A stretch of 64,000 nt of DNA from a methanogenic archaeon mixed culture ISO4-G1 (GCA_001563305.1 CP013703.1:1227773-1291772); one strand, 5' to 3'. Positions 26,878-37,900 are shown, counted from the first letter of the stretch. Translations and numbers: made by a program. The notes: generated by a model not told the origin, from the sequence alone.

Positions 26878-28068
26878 TCAGATCAGGTCCTCGAATCCCT
26901 CGACGACCTTAGGGTACTTCTCCTTGATCGCCTTGAGGAGGTTGTAGACCGTGACGTTTGTGATCTTGGAGGTGCTGATCATCTTGATGATGTCGTCGAT
27001 CGTGTCATCATCCATGGTGGCCAGCTTCTCCTTGGCCATCCAGTTCCTGAACAGCTTGTCCTCCATCCTGTCGCGCCATCTCTTCTCGTAGGGCATCAGG
27101 GCCTTCTTCGAGAAGTCCCCTGTCTTGTTACACTCCGAGAGCACCTGACCGGCGTACATTCCGGTCCTGCATGCGTGGCAGATTCCTCCGCCGGTGATGG
27201 GGTCGATGATCCTCGCGGCATCTCCGACGAGGATGATGTTATCGTCCACGGCGCAGTCGAGTCCGGGGCATGTGGATACGAATCCACCCATGATCTCGAG
27301 GATCTGTCCGTTCTTGAACCTGGGGTCCTCAGCGATCCACTTGTCCAGATAGTATTTGGCGTCCGCTCCCCTGGTGCACTTCTGTCCTGCCACGCCGATT
27401 CCGACGTTGGCGATCTTGTCGCCCTTGGGGAAGACCCAGATGTATCCTCCGGGTGCGCAGGACCCGATTACGAACTCGCAGTAGTCGGGGGTGATGTCGA
27501 TGTTGCACATCCTGTACTGGATGCACGAGTCGATGTCGCTCAGCTTCAGTGTGGTGTCGATCCCGGCCCACCTTGCGACCTGGGACTCGTATCCGTCGGC
27601 GGCCACGACGGCCTTGCAGCGGATCTCGATCTCCTCTCCCATGCTCTTGGCCTTGATACCGACGATCTTGCCGTCCTCGCGGATGATTCCGGTGCAGGCG
27701 GTCCTCATCATGATCTTGGCACCCGCGTTCGCCGCGTCCCTTGCCAGCGCCTTGTCGAACAGGTGCCTCTCCAGCACGTATCCGACCTCGTTGCCGGCCT
27801 TGGACTCGTCCAGCTGATATGTCGTGCCCTTTGTGGACTTGATGATCGCTCCCTTCATGTCCGCCCTGATCCAGGACGCTTCGGGCTTGATCCCCACCTC
27901 GTCCAGCCAGGACTTGGAGACTCCCTCTGCGCACCTGAGGGGCGCACCGATCTCGGCCTTCTTCTCGATCAGGAGCGTATCCATTCCGCCCTGGGCGCAG
28001 TACTTTGCGGCCATGCTTCCGCCGGGGCCGGCCCCGACGATGACGACGTCACATTTGATTGTCCTCAT
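26878..28068 (-). CDS. Geranylgeranyl reductase (digeranylgeranylglycerophospholipid reductase)
   Basis: This FAD-dependent enzyme saturates the isoprenoid chains of archaeal membrane lipids. The dinucleotide-binding motif is VIVGAGPGGSMAA at residues 9-21, followed by EKK.EIG.P.RCAEGVSK, a conserved stretch of the GGR family, and the second FAD motif VGDAARIIDPITGGGI. The 396-residue length fits. It follows a ferredoxin gene four bases downstream, and the tetraether synthase gene is further upstream in the same orientation. The ferredoxin is the likely electron donor, as ferredoxin supports GGR in other archaea. Confidence 0.93.
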   Translation of the reverse strand: MRTIKCDVVIVGAGPGGSMAAKYCAQGGMDTLLIEKKAEIGAPLRCAEGVSKSWLDEVGIKPEASWIRADMKGAIIKSTKGTTYQLDESKAGNEVGYVLERHLFDKALARDAANAGAKIMMRTACTGIIREDGKIVGIKAKSMGEEIEIRCKAVVAADGYESQVARWAGIDTTLKLSDIDSCIQYRMCNIDITPDYCEFVIGSCAPGGYIWVFPKGDKIANVGIGVAGQKCTRGADAKYYLDKWIAEDPRFKNGQILEIMGGFVSTCPGLDCAVDDNIILVGDAARIIDPITGGGICHACRTGMYAGQVLSECNKTGDFSKKALMPYEKRWRDRMEDKLFRNWMAKEKLATMDDDTIDDIIKMISTSKITNVTVYNLLKAIKEKYPKVVEGFEDLI

Positions 28069-28072
28069 GATA

Positions 28073-28240
28073 TCACTCCTTTGTCAAGGCTCCAACGGGG
28101 CAGAGCTTCACACATATGCCGCAGTTGATGCAGTCGCTGTTGAATTCCAGAACGAAATCGTTCAGGTAGATCGCATTCTTGGGGCAGGAGCCCACGCAGC
28201 CTCCGCAATGGAGACATTTGTCCACGTTGACGCTGATCAT
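28073..28240 (-). CDS. Small 2[4Fe-4S] ferredoxin
   Basis: The 55-residue protein holds two CxxCxxCxxxCP motifs (CLHCGGCVGSCP and CINCGICVKLCP), a classical clostridial-type ferredoxin. I start at ATG 28240, 5 bases after the radical SAM stop; a longer frame upstream has an unnatural Arg-rich sequence from overlap with that gene. Sitting between a radical SAM lipid synthase and geranylgeranyl reductase, it probably supplies electrons to one or both. Confidence 0.88.
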   Translation of the reverse strand: MISVNVDKCLHCGGCVGSCPKNAIYLNDFVLEFNSDCINCGICVKLCPVGALTKE

Positions 28241-28245
28241 CAGAA

Positions 28246-29877
28246 TCACTCCGGCCCTCTCTCGTCTTCGGGCACGATAAGTGCCGCGTCGATCTTGTCG
28301 GCCTCTTCCTTGTGAAGTTTCTTCCACTCTGCGACAGGTATCGAGAACTTGGCCTCGATCTCCCTGCGGAACTCGGGTCCGCTGTTGTATGCGCAGAACG
28401 GGTAGAGACGGCAGTCGGGAGTGATGTAGTGGACACCGCAGCGCCTGACCCTCTCGATATCGTAGTTGTAGCTGTCCTGGAAGTGCATTCCGGCGAGGAG
28501 CATCATCTTCCAGGAGAAGTTGGCAAGCGCCTTCTTGGAATCGCTTCCCATGACACCGGAGATCATGTCTATGAACTTCTTCTTCGTGAGTCCCTCGGGC
28601 ATCTTGCTCTCGTCGATGCAGCTGTTGAGCAGCTTGATGAGCTTCAGTGCGTAGAGCTTCTTGAATCTCGCTGTCTCCATCTTGTCGGAGATCTTATTGA
28701 GCTCCACGGAGAACCTCTCGACGTCCACGAACCTGGGGAACGGGACCACATTGCCCTTATCGTCCTGGAATAGGTATGTGGCTATTCCGCAGTGGGGGTG
28801 CGTCGTGAAAGTGACCTTCGTCTTACCGAGGAGGATCGAGGCGAACTTGGAGATGGGTGCGACCGCAGGGACGGGGTACCAGTCGTCCTTGCATGCGTAA
28901 CCTGTCTGCTTCTCGACCCTGTCGACGAGGTCTGTGAGTGTGAACCTTCCGGTCTCCAGCTCCTCCTTGGTCACCCTTCCGGTGAAGGCCACGGGCTGGA
29001 AATTGACCGCCCTGATCACATCGGAGTTGTCGAAGGCGAACCTGACTATGTCCCCGACGATGTTGTCGTTGACCCCGTTGATGATGACGGGGACCAGCAC
29101 GATCGAGGGACTGTGGAGGCCGTCCTGAGCGAGGCGCCTGCAGTTCTCCAGGACCTTCTGCTTGTTGGCCCACATCTTCCTTCCCCTGACCCTGAGGTAG
29201 ACCTCGTCATCCATTCCGTCGAACTGGAGGTAGATGGTGTTGAGACCCGCTTCCTTGGCGGCCTTGAGGAATTCGTAGTGGTATGCGAACTCGAGACCGT
29301 TGGTGGCGACCTGGATCTGAGCGAATCCAAGCTTCTTGGCGTCAGCGATGATGTCGACGAACCTGGGGTGAACGGTGGGTTCCCCTCCGGCGAACTGGAC
29401 CGCGGTGTTCGCGATGGGCTTCTCGGACCTGAGGGCGACGAGCATCTTGTGGACCTCCTCGAAGGTCGGCTCGTAGACGTATCCCTGGTCGTTGGCGTTC
29501 GCGAAGCAGATGGGGCAGTGCATGTTGCACCTGTTGGTCAGATCGACGTTCGCGATCATCGTACAGGAGAGCATGTCGATCCTCTCGTTGTCGATGACGA
29601 TGTGAGCGGTGTCGTCGTTGTCCTTGATCGTCTCGTTCATCGCGTTGTGGATTCCGATTCCGTTGGCAGCGAACTTCTCTGCCTTCAGGTAGAGATCCAC
29701 GTCCGTCCAGACCTTGTCACTGAAATGACCGTGCTCCGGGCAGTCCTTCTCCATCATGACCATTCCGTCCTTCTCGAGGATGGTGGCTTCGATGATCTTA
29801 CCGCATTCCGGACAAATCGACCTTGTCTTCTTCGGAAGACCTTTAGCGGCCGTATATTCTACTGACGTCTTTGTCAT
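28246..29877 (-). CDS. tes: Tetraether lipid synthase (Tes)-like radical SAM protein
   Basis: The 543-residue radical SAM protein has the cluster motif CNMHCPIC (CxxxCxxC) near residue 116, an N-terminal zinc-ribbon-like CPECGK...CPEHG at about 22-50, the SAM motif AGGEPTVHP, and extra C-terminal cysteines (PHCGIATYLF, RRCGVHY..DCRLYPFC) that can hold auxiliary clusters. This layout matches the MJ0619/Tes group, shown to join two archaeol chains by C-C coupling into tetraethers (GDGT). Relatives were earlier proposed to methylate pterins, so the exact reaction is an inference. Its operon (ferredoxin, geranylgeranyl reductase) supports the lipid role. The ATG at 29877 is preceded by a TATA-like TTTTATATTATAAAG at 29901-29915. 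Confidence 0.85.
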   Translation of the reverse strand: MTKTSVEYTAAKGLPKKTRSICPECGKIIEATILEKDGMVMMEKDCPEHGHFSDKVWTDVDLYLKAEKFAANGIGIHNAMNETIKDNDDTAHIVIDNERIDMLSCTMIANVDLTNRCNMHCPICFANANDQGYVYEPTFEEVHKMLVALRSEKPIANTAVQFAGGEPTVHPRFVDIIADAKKLGFAQIQVATNGLEFAYHYEFLKAAKEAGLNTIYLQFDGMDDEVYLRVRGRKMWANKQKVLENCRRLAQDGLHSPSIVLVPVIINGVNDNIVGDIVRFAFDNSDVIRAVNFQPVAFTGRVTKEELETGRFTLTDLVDRVEKQTGYACKDDWYPVPAVAPISKFASILLGKTKVTFTTHPHCGIATYLFQDDKGNVVPFPRFVDVERFSVELNKISDKMETARFKKLYALKLIKLLNSCIDESKMPEGLTKKKFIDMISGVMGSDSKKALANFSWKMMLLAGMHFQDSYNYDIERVRRCGVHYITPDCRLYPFCAYNSGPEFRREIEAKFSIPVAEWKKLHKEEADKIDAALIVPEDERGPE

Positions 29878-29894
29878 AGTACCCTACTGGTTGG

Positions 29895-29995
29895 ATTGCT
29901 TTATAATATAAAACGTACACCCCCGTACGCACGCGTGCGACGAAGATTCCAGATGCATATTGACTGCAGCGGATTCGATTTTATAGTGAACGTGA
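29895..29995. promoter_or_regulatory. Divergent promoters of tes and the lamin-tail gene
   Basis: On the minus strand a TATA box TTTATATTATAAAG lies about 25-40 bases before the tes ATG, so the mRNA leader would be very short. On the plus strand GATTTTATAGTG (about 29976-29987) lies about 25 bases before the ATG at 30009. A 12-bp palindrome CGCACGCGTGCG lies between them. Confidence 0.5.
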
Positions 29996-30008
29996 CGAAA
30001 AGCGGTGT

Positions 30009-33000
30009 ATGATCAAGGACAGTAATGGCGGGATGCCCTTCAGTCTGATAGCGGTCACCATACTGCTCATGGCATCTATCGCCGGAGCGGTGATGGCCGA
30101 GCACTCCAGAGCGATAGACGACATCGAGGAGTCGGAAGATGCTACACGCAAGGTGGAAATCTCCGCAGATGGGATCGAATCCTACATAGAGCGCGAGCTT
30201 GGCATAATCATATTGGACATCTCTAAGGACGGAACGCTGGGTTCCCTTGACAACAGATCGGCAGAATTCCGGAAAAGAGCAGAGGCGTGGATAGATGAGC
30301 GCTTTCCGATGAGGAACGGCGATCTCAGGGCTGAATTGGTGGGCAGGACATTCGACCTCTCCGTGGAGAGCATGGGCGTACAGGATGGTTCCGTCATTTC
30401 AGGATGCCTCCCCACTTATCTAAGAGGGACAGGAGTCGTAACGGTAAACGTCTCCTCCCCCTTCGGTTCATCCCTGAGGTCCTTCGACATATCGACAGAT
30501 GGAAGTTGCGCACTCCCGTTGGCGGTGGAAAAGGGATCACTGTTCGAAAGGATGGCGGGCACCGGCGGAATCTCGATCCCCGAGATGATGAAATACGAGC
30601 TGGAATCCTTGGCACAGTATAGGGTTCTGAACGGATACGGTTCCCGTTCCGCCCATGGTTCGATGGGCACCCATTCGATCATCACATCGGATGATGTCAT
30701 CGCCTCCTACAACGATGCTCTGGATCTCATTTCAGCAGTGTGCTTCCGCGATATCAATCCAGACTGCGGACCGACATCCGTGTGGAATCTAATGGACGAC
30801 AAGGCCGTCTTGGACACATCAGCTTTCTGTGGCCAGGTCCTGGTGTCAATCATAGATGACCTCGTCCTGAAATGGTATGATTATCTCAGATACAATCCGC
30901 TAGGACGCGACCCCAGCGGAATGTTCAACGGGTTGACCGTCATCGGGCAGTGCCTGATCGGATTCTTCACGGAGACGGATCCGTTCGATGCAAGCGGTTA
31001 TGTAATAGAGTTCGTAGATAACGACAGTCTCCTCTATCCTGGATCTGGCACATCATCGATTGATGTCGGAAGATACACCATTGTGGTGGAGAATCCAACT
31101 CTGTATCTTCCCAATCAGGAATGGATCAGACAGTTCGGTTTACACTACACCTGCGGGAGCGACCACCTCATGGATTGCATGTCATCGATCCTCAACGGTG
31201 CTGCAGAGAAAGCACTGTCAGATCATCTGATGGATGTCACCATACACCGCGAACAAGGTTCATTCGTGGACTGCATGATCGACGGTTATCGCAATTCATT
31301 GGATTATCTAGAACCTATATTCGAGTTCTCCATCAGGAACGAGACTTCCGATGTCACTATATCAGATCCTTTCCTGGCAGCCTTGGCGGACTGCATATAT
31401 TCCCATGCGGAAGACATGGTTCTCGAGGATGAGTTACGGGCACGGTTCATCGATTCCCTATCCACGGTGTTACCTGACTTCGAAACAGATTCTGAAGAAA
31501 TCTCCAGATCCATCGATTCAGCCGTCCATGCCTACCGTGCGAAGGTCTACATGGATCTGAAATCGTTCAGTACCCTGGGCGATAAAGGCGGGGGCGGTCC
31601 CGATCCCATGACTCATTATCTCATGTGTGCACTGGCGTCCGGACTGGACGGATTCAACACGAGGAAGATAGTGATGGACCGCGGCAATGTGATGCTGGAT
31701 GAGGTCCTGTCGAATTTAGAGAATGCTGCAGGCCTGAATCTGCCCTTTCCGGAGGAGGGTTTTTTCCTCTTGGATGATGGACATGGGAACACGATTAGCG
31801 AGTCCCTTGATGTCACTTATGAAAATGATCCGATAGCTGGATCTCCCGTCGTGTTAACTGACAAATGTGTGCACATGACCGGTTTCCTCGAGAACTCTAC
31901 TGCAGGATACAGTACCACGTTCCAGATCAGACTGGTTGATCTGATAGATTACACCGTCAGGAGCATCAATCCCGTCTACGAGGCGTTCGGAAGCCCTTTC
32001 ACATCGACATACACCGGATCGATATCCAACGAGATTGTACTGGAGATCAGTGTATCAAGCGCATGGGCGCTCATAGGTGTAGAGTACAGTGCCAGCAATA
32101 AGTTGCTGGAGGATACCTTCGAGGTTCTGTATCCGTTTCTCGAGCCAATTCTGGAACCTCTGAAGGATCTCTTGGATGCCATCAAATCAGCTGCGGAACT
32201 ACTCAACGGTTACCTGATGGAGATTGTCGGATATGCGGCAGACGCTGTATCCCGTCTATACGATATCCTGATGGGCCCCGCTACCATCATCTCCCAATGG
32301 ATGCAGTATCACATGGAGGAGTTGTTCGGTTCGGAGATATTGGATCTCTATTATTCACTCGACCTCGCCAAACAGCAGATCGGCTTCCAGTACATGGGAT
32401 ACGATTTCAACATCAGATTCGATCTGGCTTCATTGAGCGGATCGACAAAGACCCTTTTCGTGGCATCCTTATCCGGACCACTGTCTGACCTCTGGTTCGA
32501 AGTGAGTCTCACAGCGAAGGTCAGGGGCGAGATGAACCCACATAACGTCATATTGACCGGAAAAGGAACAGTTGAATCGGATGACTGGAAGGTCGGTATT
32601 TCGATGGATCCGATGATGCGCAGCAGCAAGCATCTGCTCTCATTGACCGCAAAGATCGATGATGTGGAGATATCGGCCGTATTGCCCGATTTGGATGACT
32701 ATCACGAGTTGGGCCTGACCCTCAGCAACATTCCAGGGATCGGGGATGCACTGGACAACATCCCGATTCCGTTCCTTGGTGTGAACATTGGGTTGGATGC
32801 GGGCATCAGCATGAAGTATTCGGCACCGGTAGCCACAGGCCTCCTGATAAACGAATATGAATCCAATCCGCCTGGTAACGATTCCGGGAAGGAATGGGTG
32901 GAATTGCTGAACAACACCCCTTCCTCCATCGATTTGGATGGCTACTGCCTTTATGCCTCCTCGGACCGTTCCAAGAAGAAGATCGCCTTGTCTGGCACTA

Positions 33001-33884
33001 TCTCCCCCGGTGAATTCCTTGTCATCGATCTGCCATTTACCTTGGCGAACACCTCGAGCAAGATGACAAAGAACGGTGACGGTCTGATCCTCCGTGATCC
33101 CGACGGCGTGATGGTCGACAGGACTGGAACACACAAGGACAACGGTGATGATAGCGGCACATGGCAGCGGTCCTATGATGGTTCCACCGAATGGGAGTTC
33201 AGGGAATCCTCGCAAGGACAATCGAACGGTTCGTTCTTAGCGGGCACCCTGATTGCCATCGATGAGGCCAAGGAACTAGTCATGAAATCTGTGACCTCCG
33301 CATTCTCGGAGGTCGGCCCGATTACCGATCTAGAATCCCTTCAGGATGTTGTGAAAACGGCAGTCAAGAACGCCGTAGACAGAATCATAAAGAAAGTGGC
33401 AGGATGCTTCGTCGAGGCCTCCGTATTCGTAAAAGTGGACGTACGCGACCCGACCTCTACGATGTCCACCGGGATCAGGGTCGCCCTCAGATGCGACAAT
33501 GGACTGGTCGAGGACGTGATGAAATACATAGCCGGCAAAATAGAGGCGGTGGCCATGTCCATGAACAACCCCTACAAGATCGACGGTGTTGCGATGTTCA
33601 CAGACAACATCGACTTGGAAGTCACAGTCAGTACCGGCATCCAGTACCCGCACATACTAGCAAGGGAAGTGGAAGAACTGCCGAACGTCATACTCGGTGC
33701 AACATTTAGAGCGAACATTTCCGCCTTGAGCAGGATCATAAGCTTCGATGTTGGAAGACCAGAGGTAGAGTGCGGCATACGGATTATCGACTGTCCCCTG
33801 GAGGTAATCCCCTCAAAACTGTCCCCGAAGAAGGGCATGGACCATGACCTGTGGCTGCTGAGAGCCGTCATAGAGTGGACGTGA
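30009..33884 (+). CDS. Giant surface protein with N-terminal anchor and lamin-tail domain
   Basis: The 1,291-residue protein has a hydrophobic N-terminal segment (residues about 11-30, FSLIAVTILLMASIAGAVMA) without a clear cleavage site, so it is probably anchored with the bulk outside. Most of the sequence is unrecognised, mixing helical segments with Ser/Thr/Asp-rich parts. Residues about 942-1076 are a lamin-tail (LTD) domain: LLINEYESNPPG, EWVELLNNT, LDGYCLYA, ISPGEFLVIDLP and a final GSTEWEFRESSQG. LTDs in archaeal secreted proteins are thought to mediate binding at the cell surface. Codons are more A/T-rich than those of neighbouring genes, which may reflect transfer or relaxed selection. 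Confidence 0.8.
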   Translation: MIKDSNGGMPFSLIAVTILLMASIAGAVMAEHSRAIDDIEESEDATRKVEISADGIESYIERELGIIILDISKDGTLGSLDNRSAEFRKRAEAWIDERFPMRNGDLRAELVGRTFDLSVESMGVQDGSVISGCLPTYLRGTGVVTVNVSSPFGSSLRSFDISTDGSCALPLAVEKGSLFERMAGTGGISIPEMMKYELESLAQYRVLNGYGSRSAHGSMGTHSIITSDDVIASYNDALDLISAVCFRDINPDCGPTSVWNLMDDKAVLDTSAFCGQVLVSIIDDLVLKWYDYLRYNPLGRDPSGMFNGLTVIGQCLIGFFTETDPFDASGYVIEFVDNDSLLYPGSGTSSIDVGRYTIVVENPTLYLPNQEWIRQFGLHYTCGSDHLMDCMSSILNGAAEKALSDHLMDVTIHREQGSFVDCMIDGYRNSLDYLEPIFEFSIRNETSDVTISDPFLAALADCIYSHAEDMVLEDELRARFIDSLSTVLPDFETDSEEISRSIDSAVHAYRAKVYMDLKSFSTLGDKGGGGPDPMTHYLMCALASGLDGFNTRKIVMDRGNVMLDEVLSNLENAAGLNLPFPEEGFFLLDDGHGNTISESLDVTYENDPIAGSPVVLTDKCVHMTGFLENSTAGYSTTFQIRLVDLIDYTVRSINPVYEAFGSPFTSTYTGSISNEIVLEISVSSAWALIGVEYSASNKLLEDTFEVLYPFLEPILEPLKDLLDAIKSAAELLNGYLMEIVGYAADAVSRLYDILMGPATIISQWMQYHMEELFGSEILDLYYSLDLAKQQIGFQYMGYDFNIRFDLASLSGSTKTLFVASLSGPLSDLWFEVSLTAKVRGEMNPHNVILTGKGTVESDDWKVGISMDPMMRSSKHLLSLTAKIDDVEISAVLPDLDDYHELGLTLSNIPGIGDALDNIPIPFLGVNIGLDAGISMKYSAPVATGLLINEYESNPPGNDSGKEWVELLNNTPSSIDLDGYCLYASSDRSKKKIALSGTISPGEFLVIDLPFTLANTSSKMTKNGDGLILRDPDGVMVDRTGTHKDNGDDSGTWQRSYDGSTEWEFRESSQGQSNGSFLAGTLIAIDEAKELVMKSVTSAFSEVGPITDLESLQDVVKTAVKNAVDRIIKKVAGCFVEASVFVKVDVRDPTSTMSTGIRVALRCDNGLVEDVMKYIAGKIEAVAMSMNNPYKIDGVAMFTDNIDLEVTVSTGIQYPHILAREVEELPNVILGATFRANISALSRIISFDVGRPEVECGIRIIDCPLEVIPSKLSPKKGMDHDLWLLRAVIEWT

Positions 33885-33933
33885 GCGGGCGTGCGCGCGC
33901 ATGTTTATCTAAGCGGATGTATTCAGTGAGAGC

Positions 33934-34932
33934 ATGGCCGGAATAGACTTCAAGATACCCACGGTCCTGACAGCGGACGAGCTGATGGAAAAGGCGTTCC
34001 ATAGGGCATCCAAGATCTATAAGAACGGCACGAACACCCTCGACACCCGCAAGAAGACAGCGTTGGCAAAGGTAACTGCCGCAGGGGACATTGTGGTCAC
34101 CGCGATGACCGGCTATGTCGACAGGTTCCCCAGGATCGAGAAGGTGGATGATTTCTTCCCGCAGCTCGTGGACATAGTCATCGGCGTCGACCGCTACAAG
34201 AAGGCGCTCGGAGCCGTCAACTGGTGTGCCAGCAAGGCTGAGAAGCTGAAGAACGATACCCTCAAGGATATCAGGCGCACCAAGGACCCGGAGATCATCG
34301 AATCCCTCAGGAGGGGATTCTACGGGAGGCTCAACTCCTACGTGAACAGGATCGCCGACGACCTGGAGTTCCTCCAGGATGCTAAGAATAAATTCAGGAA
34401 GCTCCCCGCCATCGACCCCGCACTGCCGACCATCGTCGTCGCCGGGTTCCCCAACGTGGGAAAGAGCAACCTGGTCACCGTGATGAGCACCGCGGAGCCC
34501 GAGATCGCCCCCTATCCCTTCACGACCAAGGGTATCATCATCGGTCACATACAGGACGACTGGAGGAAGTACCAGATCGTCGACACACCCGGTCTCCTGG
34601 ACAGGGAGTTCGAGAAGAGGAACGACATCGAGAAGCAGGCGGTCCTGGCGCTCAGGTACCTCACCGATGTCATGCTGATTGTCATCGACCCGTCGGAAAC
34701 GTGCGGGTTCAAGCTGGATGTCCAGGAGAAGCTCCTCAATAACATCAGGGAGGGCTTCCCCGGAGTCACTATAATCGTCGCCGAGAGCAAGAGCGACATC
34801 CTGAAGACGGACGACGGAAGGCTGTACTTCTCCGCCCAGACGGGCGAGAACATGGAGGCCCTCACCGAGACGGTGATGAAGGAAATGAGGGAGATTGCCC
34901 GCAAGAAGGCCGTGGAAGCGGAAGTGGAATGA
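33934..34932 (+). CDS. NOG1-family GTPase
   Basis: This GTP-binding protein of the OBG/NOG1 group acts in large ribosomal subunit assembly. An N-terminal helical domain (residues 1-160) precedes the G domain, with G1 GFPNVGKSN near residue 171, a switch Thr in PFTTKG, and G3 DTPGLLDRE. G4 is degenerate (ESKSD where NKxD is typical). The 332-residue length matches archaeal NOG1. It overlaps the DP2 gene by four bases. Confidence 0.9.
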   Translation: MAGIDFKIPTVLTADELMEKAFHRASKIYKNGTNTLDTRKKTALAKVTAAGDIVVTAMTGYVDRFPRIEKVDDFFPQLVDIVIGVDRYKKALGAVNWCASKAEKLKNDTLKDIRRTKDPEIIESLRRGFYGRLNSYVNRIADDLEFLQDAKNKFRKLPAIDPALPTIVVAGFPNVGKSNLVTVMSTAEPEIAPYPFTTKGIIIGHIQDDWRKYQIVDTPGLLDREFEKRNDIEKQAVLALRYLTDVMLIVIDPSETCGFKLDVQEKLLNNIREGFPGVTIIVAESKSDILKTDDGRLYFSAQTGENMEALTETVMKEMREIARKKAVEAEVE

Positions 34933-37900
34933 TGGGCGGTCCCGTCTACAGCCAGGATATGGCGAAGTACTTCGCGGAGCTCAACGCGAAGAAGGACGAG
35001 ATCTACGACCTCGCCGGGAAGGCCCGCAAGATGGGTCTGGACCCGGAGGATTATGTCGACGTCCCCCAGGCGGAGGACCTGGCGTCCCGCTGCGAGGAAC
35101 TTCTGAAGGATTATAACGTAAAAGGCGTCGCCGAGGTCATCAGGCAGAAGACGCTCGAGGCAGGGAACCGTGAGGTCGCCTGTCTTCTCACCGCCAAGGA
35201 GGTGGCCAAATGGCCCGCGGACAGCCCCGAGCAGGCCCTGGATAGAGCAACAAGGGTCGGTCTGGCCGTTCTCACCGAAGGTATCCTGGTCGCACCGCTG
35301 GAAGGTATCGCGGAGACCAGGATCAAGAAGAACGAGGACGGGTCCTCGTATGTGGACCTCCTATTCGCGGGACCCATCCGTGCGGCGGGAGGAACCGCCC
35401 AGGCCATGAGCGTCCTGATCGCCGACGTCGTCAGGACCGAACTGGGCATCGGCAAGTACATCGCCACCGATGCGGAGATCGCCAGATTCGACGAGGAGAT
35501 CCCCCTCTACAAACAGTGCCAGCATCTGCAGTATTCACCTACGTCGCAGGAGATTGACCTGATCGTCAGGAACTGTCCCATATGCGTCGACGGAGAAGGT
35601 ACAGAGAAGATCGAGATCTCCGGATTCAGGGACCTCCCCAGGATCGATACCAACCAGGTCAGGGGAGGGGCTGTGCTGGTCATCGCCGAGGGTATGTGTC
35701 AGAAGGCCGCCAAGCTTAAGAAGCACGTCGACAAGCTCAACATCCCCGGCTGGGAGTTCATCGGCCAGTATCTGGACGCCCACAAGATGAAGGAGCCCGC
35801 CAAGAAGGACGACGCTGCCCCGGTGGAGAAGAAGGTCCAGCCCCTGGACAAATACCTGCGCGACATCGTCGCGGGACGTCCCATATTCGGACATCCCTGC
35901 AGGGTCGGGGGATTCAGACTGAGGTACGGGAGGGCCAGGACATCCGGTCTGGCATCCCTCGCCTACAGTACCGCCAGCATGTACGTCATGGACGACTTTA
36001 TGGCAATAGGCACGCAGCTGAAGATCGAGAGGCCGGGAAAGGCCTGCGTCGTGACGCCCTGCGACATACTGGAAGGGCCCACAGTCCTCCTGAAGAACGG
36101 GGACGTGGTCTACTGCCAGACGAAGGAAGAGGTTTTAGCCATCAGGGACAGGATCGCGGAGATCCTGGACAACGGGGAGATCCTCGTGCCGTTCGGCGAG
36201 TTCTGCGAGAACAACCACACTCTAGTCCCGTGCGGCTATCCCATCGAATGGCACAAGCAGGAGCTCAAGGCCAAGGGGGAGCTCCCGGCTGACTGGATCG
36301 ACCCCACTTACGAGCGCGCCAAGGAGATGTGCGCTCAGCTCGGAGTCCCGCTCCATCCCAAGTTCAACATATTCTGGTCTGACGTCCCGCTAGACAGCAT
36401 CAGGCTCCTGAGGGAGCACGTCCTGAGGACGGGCGTCTTCGACGGGAAGAACCTGACCGTCGATCTGGAGCCCGAATCCAAGAAGGTCCTCCAGGACCTG
36501 TGCGTGCCGCACCGCGTGGCCAACAAGAAGGTGACGATCGACGAGAGGTACTCCGAACCCATGCTGGACTGCATGGGGATCGTACATGACGGCAACGTCC
36601 TCTCAGCAGGACCGGAGCTCGAAGGGAACAACACCCTCCAGGCCATAAGCAAAGCAGCGGGCTACGAGGTCCGCGCCAGAGCCATGACCCGCATAGGGAC
36701 CAGGATGGGACGCCCGGAGAAGGCCAAGGAACGTGAGCTCACACCGAAACTGCACTGCGTGTTCCCCGTCGGGGACAACGCCGAGGCCGGGAAGGAGCTC
36801 AACGCGGCGATCAACCTCCTCAGGAGCACGATAACCAAATACAGCAGCGAGACGCCCCCGCTGCGCGCCACGGTCGCGAACAGGGTGTGCCCCAACTGCC
36901 ACACGACCACGTTCCGCAACTGGTGCAGGACCTGCGGTGCCCACACCATCTACACCCCCAAGCCGAACCAGTTCGGCGGTGCGGGACCGGCGGAGATGGA
37001 CATAGACCTGGAGAAGGAGCTCAGCGACGCCTGCGACTATCTCGGGATCAAATTCACCGGTGACGTCAAATGCGTCGACACGCTAATCTCCAGGACGAAG
37101 ACCGTAGAACCCATCGAGAAGGGTATCCTTAGGTCGAAGAACGGAGTCTCCGTGTTCAAGGACGGTACCGTCCGCTTCGACATGACAGACATCCCGCTGA
37201 CACATTTCAAACCTAGGGAGATCGGGCTCTCGATCAACAAGGCCCACGAGCTCGGTTACACCAAGGACTGGAACGGCGACCCGCTGGTGGATCCGGAGCA
37301 GATCTGCGAGCTGAAGGTCCAGGACGTCATCCCCGCGAAGGACTGCGGAGACTACCTCGTCAAGGTCGCTAAGTATCTCGACGAGGAGCTGGAGCTCCTA
37401 TACCACCTCCCGCGCTACTACAACGTGGAGGACAGGACGGACCTCATCGGGAACATCGTTTTCGGTCTCGCCCCCCACACATCCGGTTGCATCCTGTGCC
37501 GTATCATCGGTTACTCCGATGTCCGCGGATGCTACGGACACCCGTTCTTCCATGCGGCCAAGAGGAGGAACTGCGACGGTGACGAGGACTGCCTGATGCT
37601 GGGTCTGGATGCCCTGCTGAACTTCTCAAGGAGCTTCCTGCCCGACAGGAGGGGAGGACTCATGGATGCACCCCTGGTCCTAACGACGAGGCTGGATCCC
37701 AACGAGATCGACAAGGAGGCCCACAACGTCGACTGTCTCAGGGAGTATCCGCTGGAGCTCTACGAGGCCGCCATGGCCATGAAGGAGCCCAAGGAGATCG
37801 AGAAGAAGATGGACCTCATCGCCGGACGTATCGGCACCGAGAAGCAGTACGAGGGCCTGGGATTCACCCACGACACCAACGACATCTCCAACGGTCCGAA

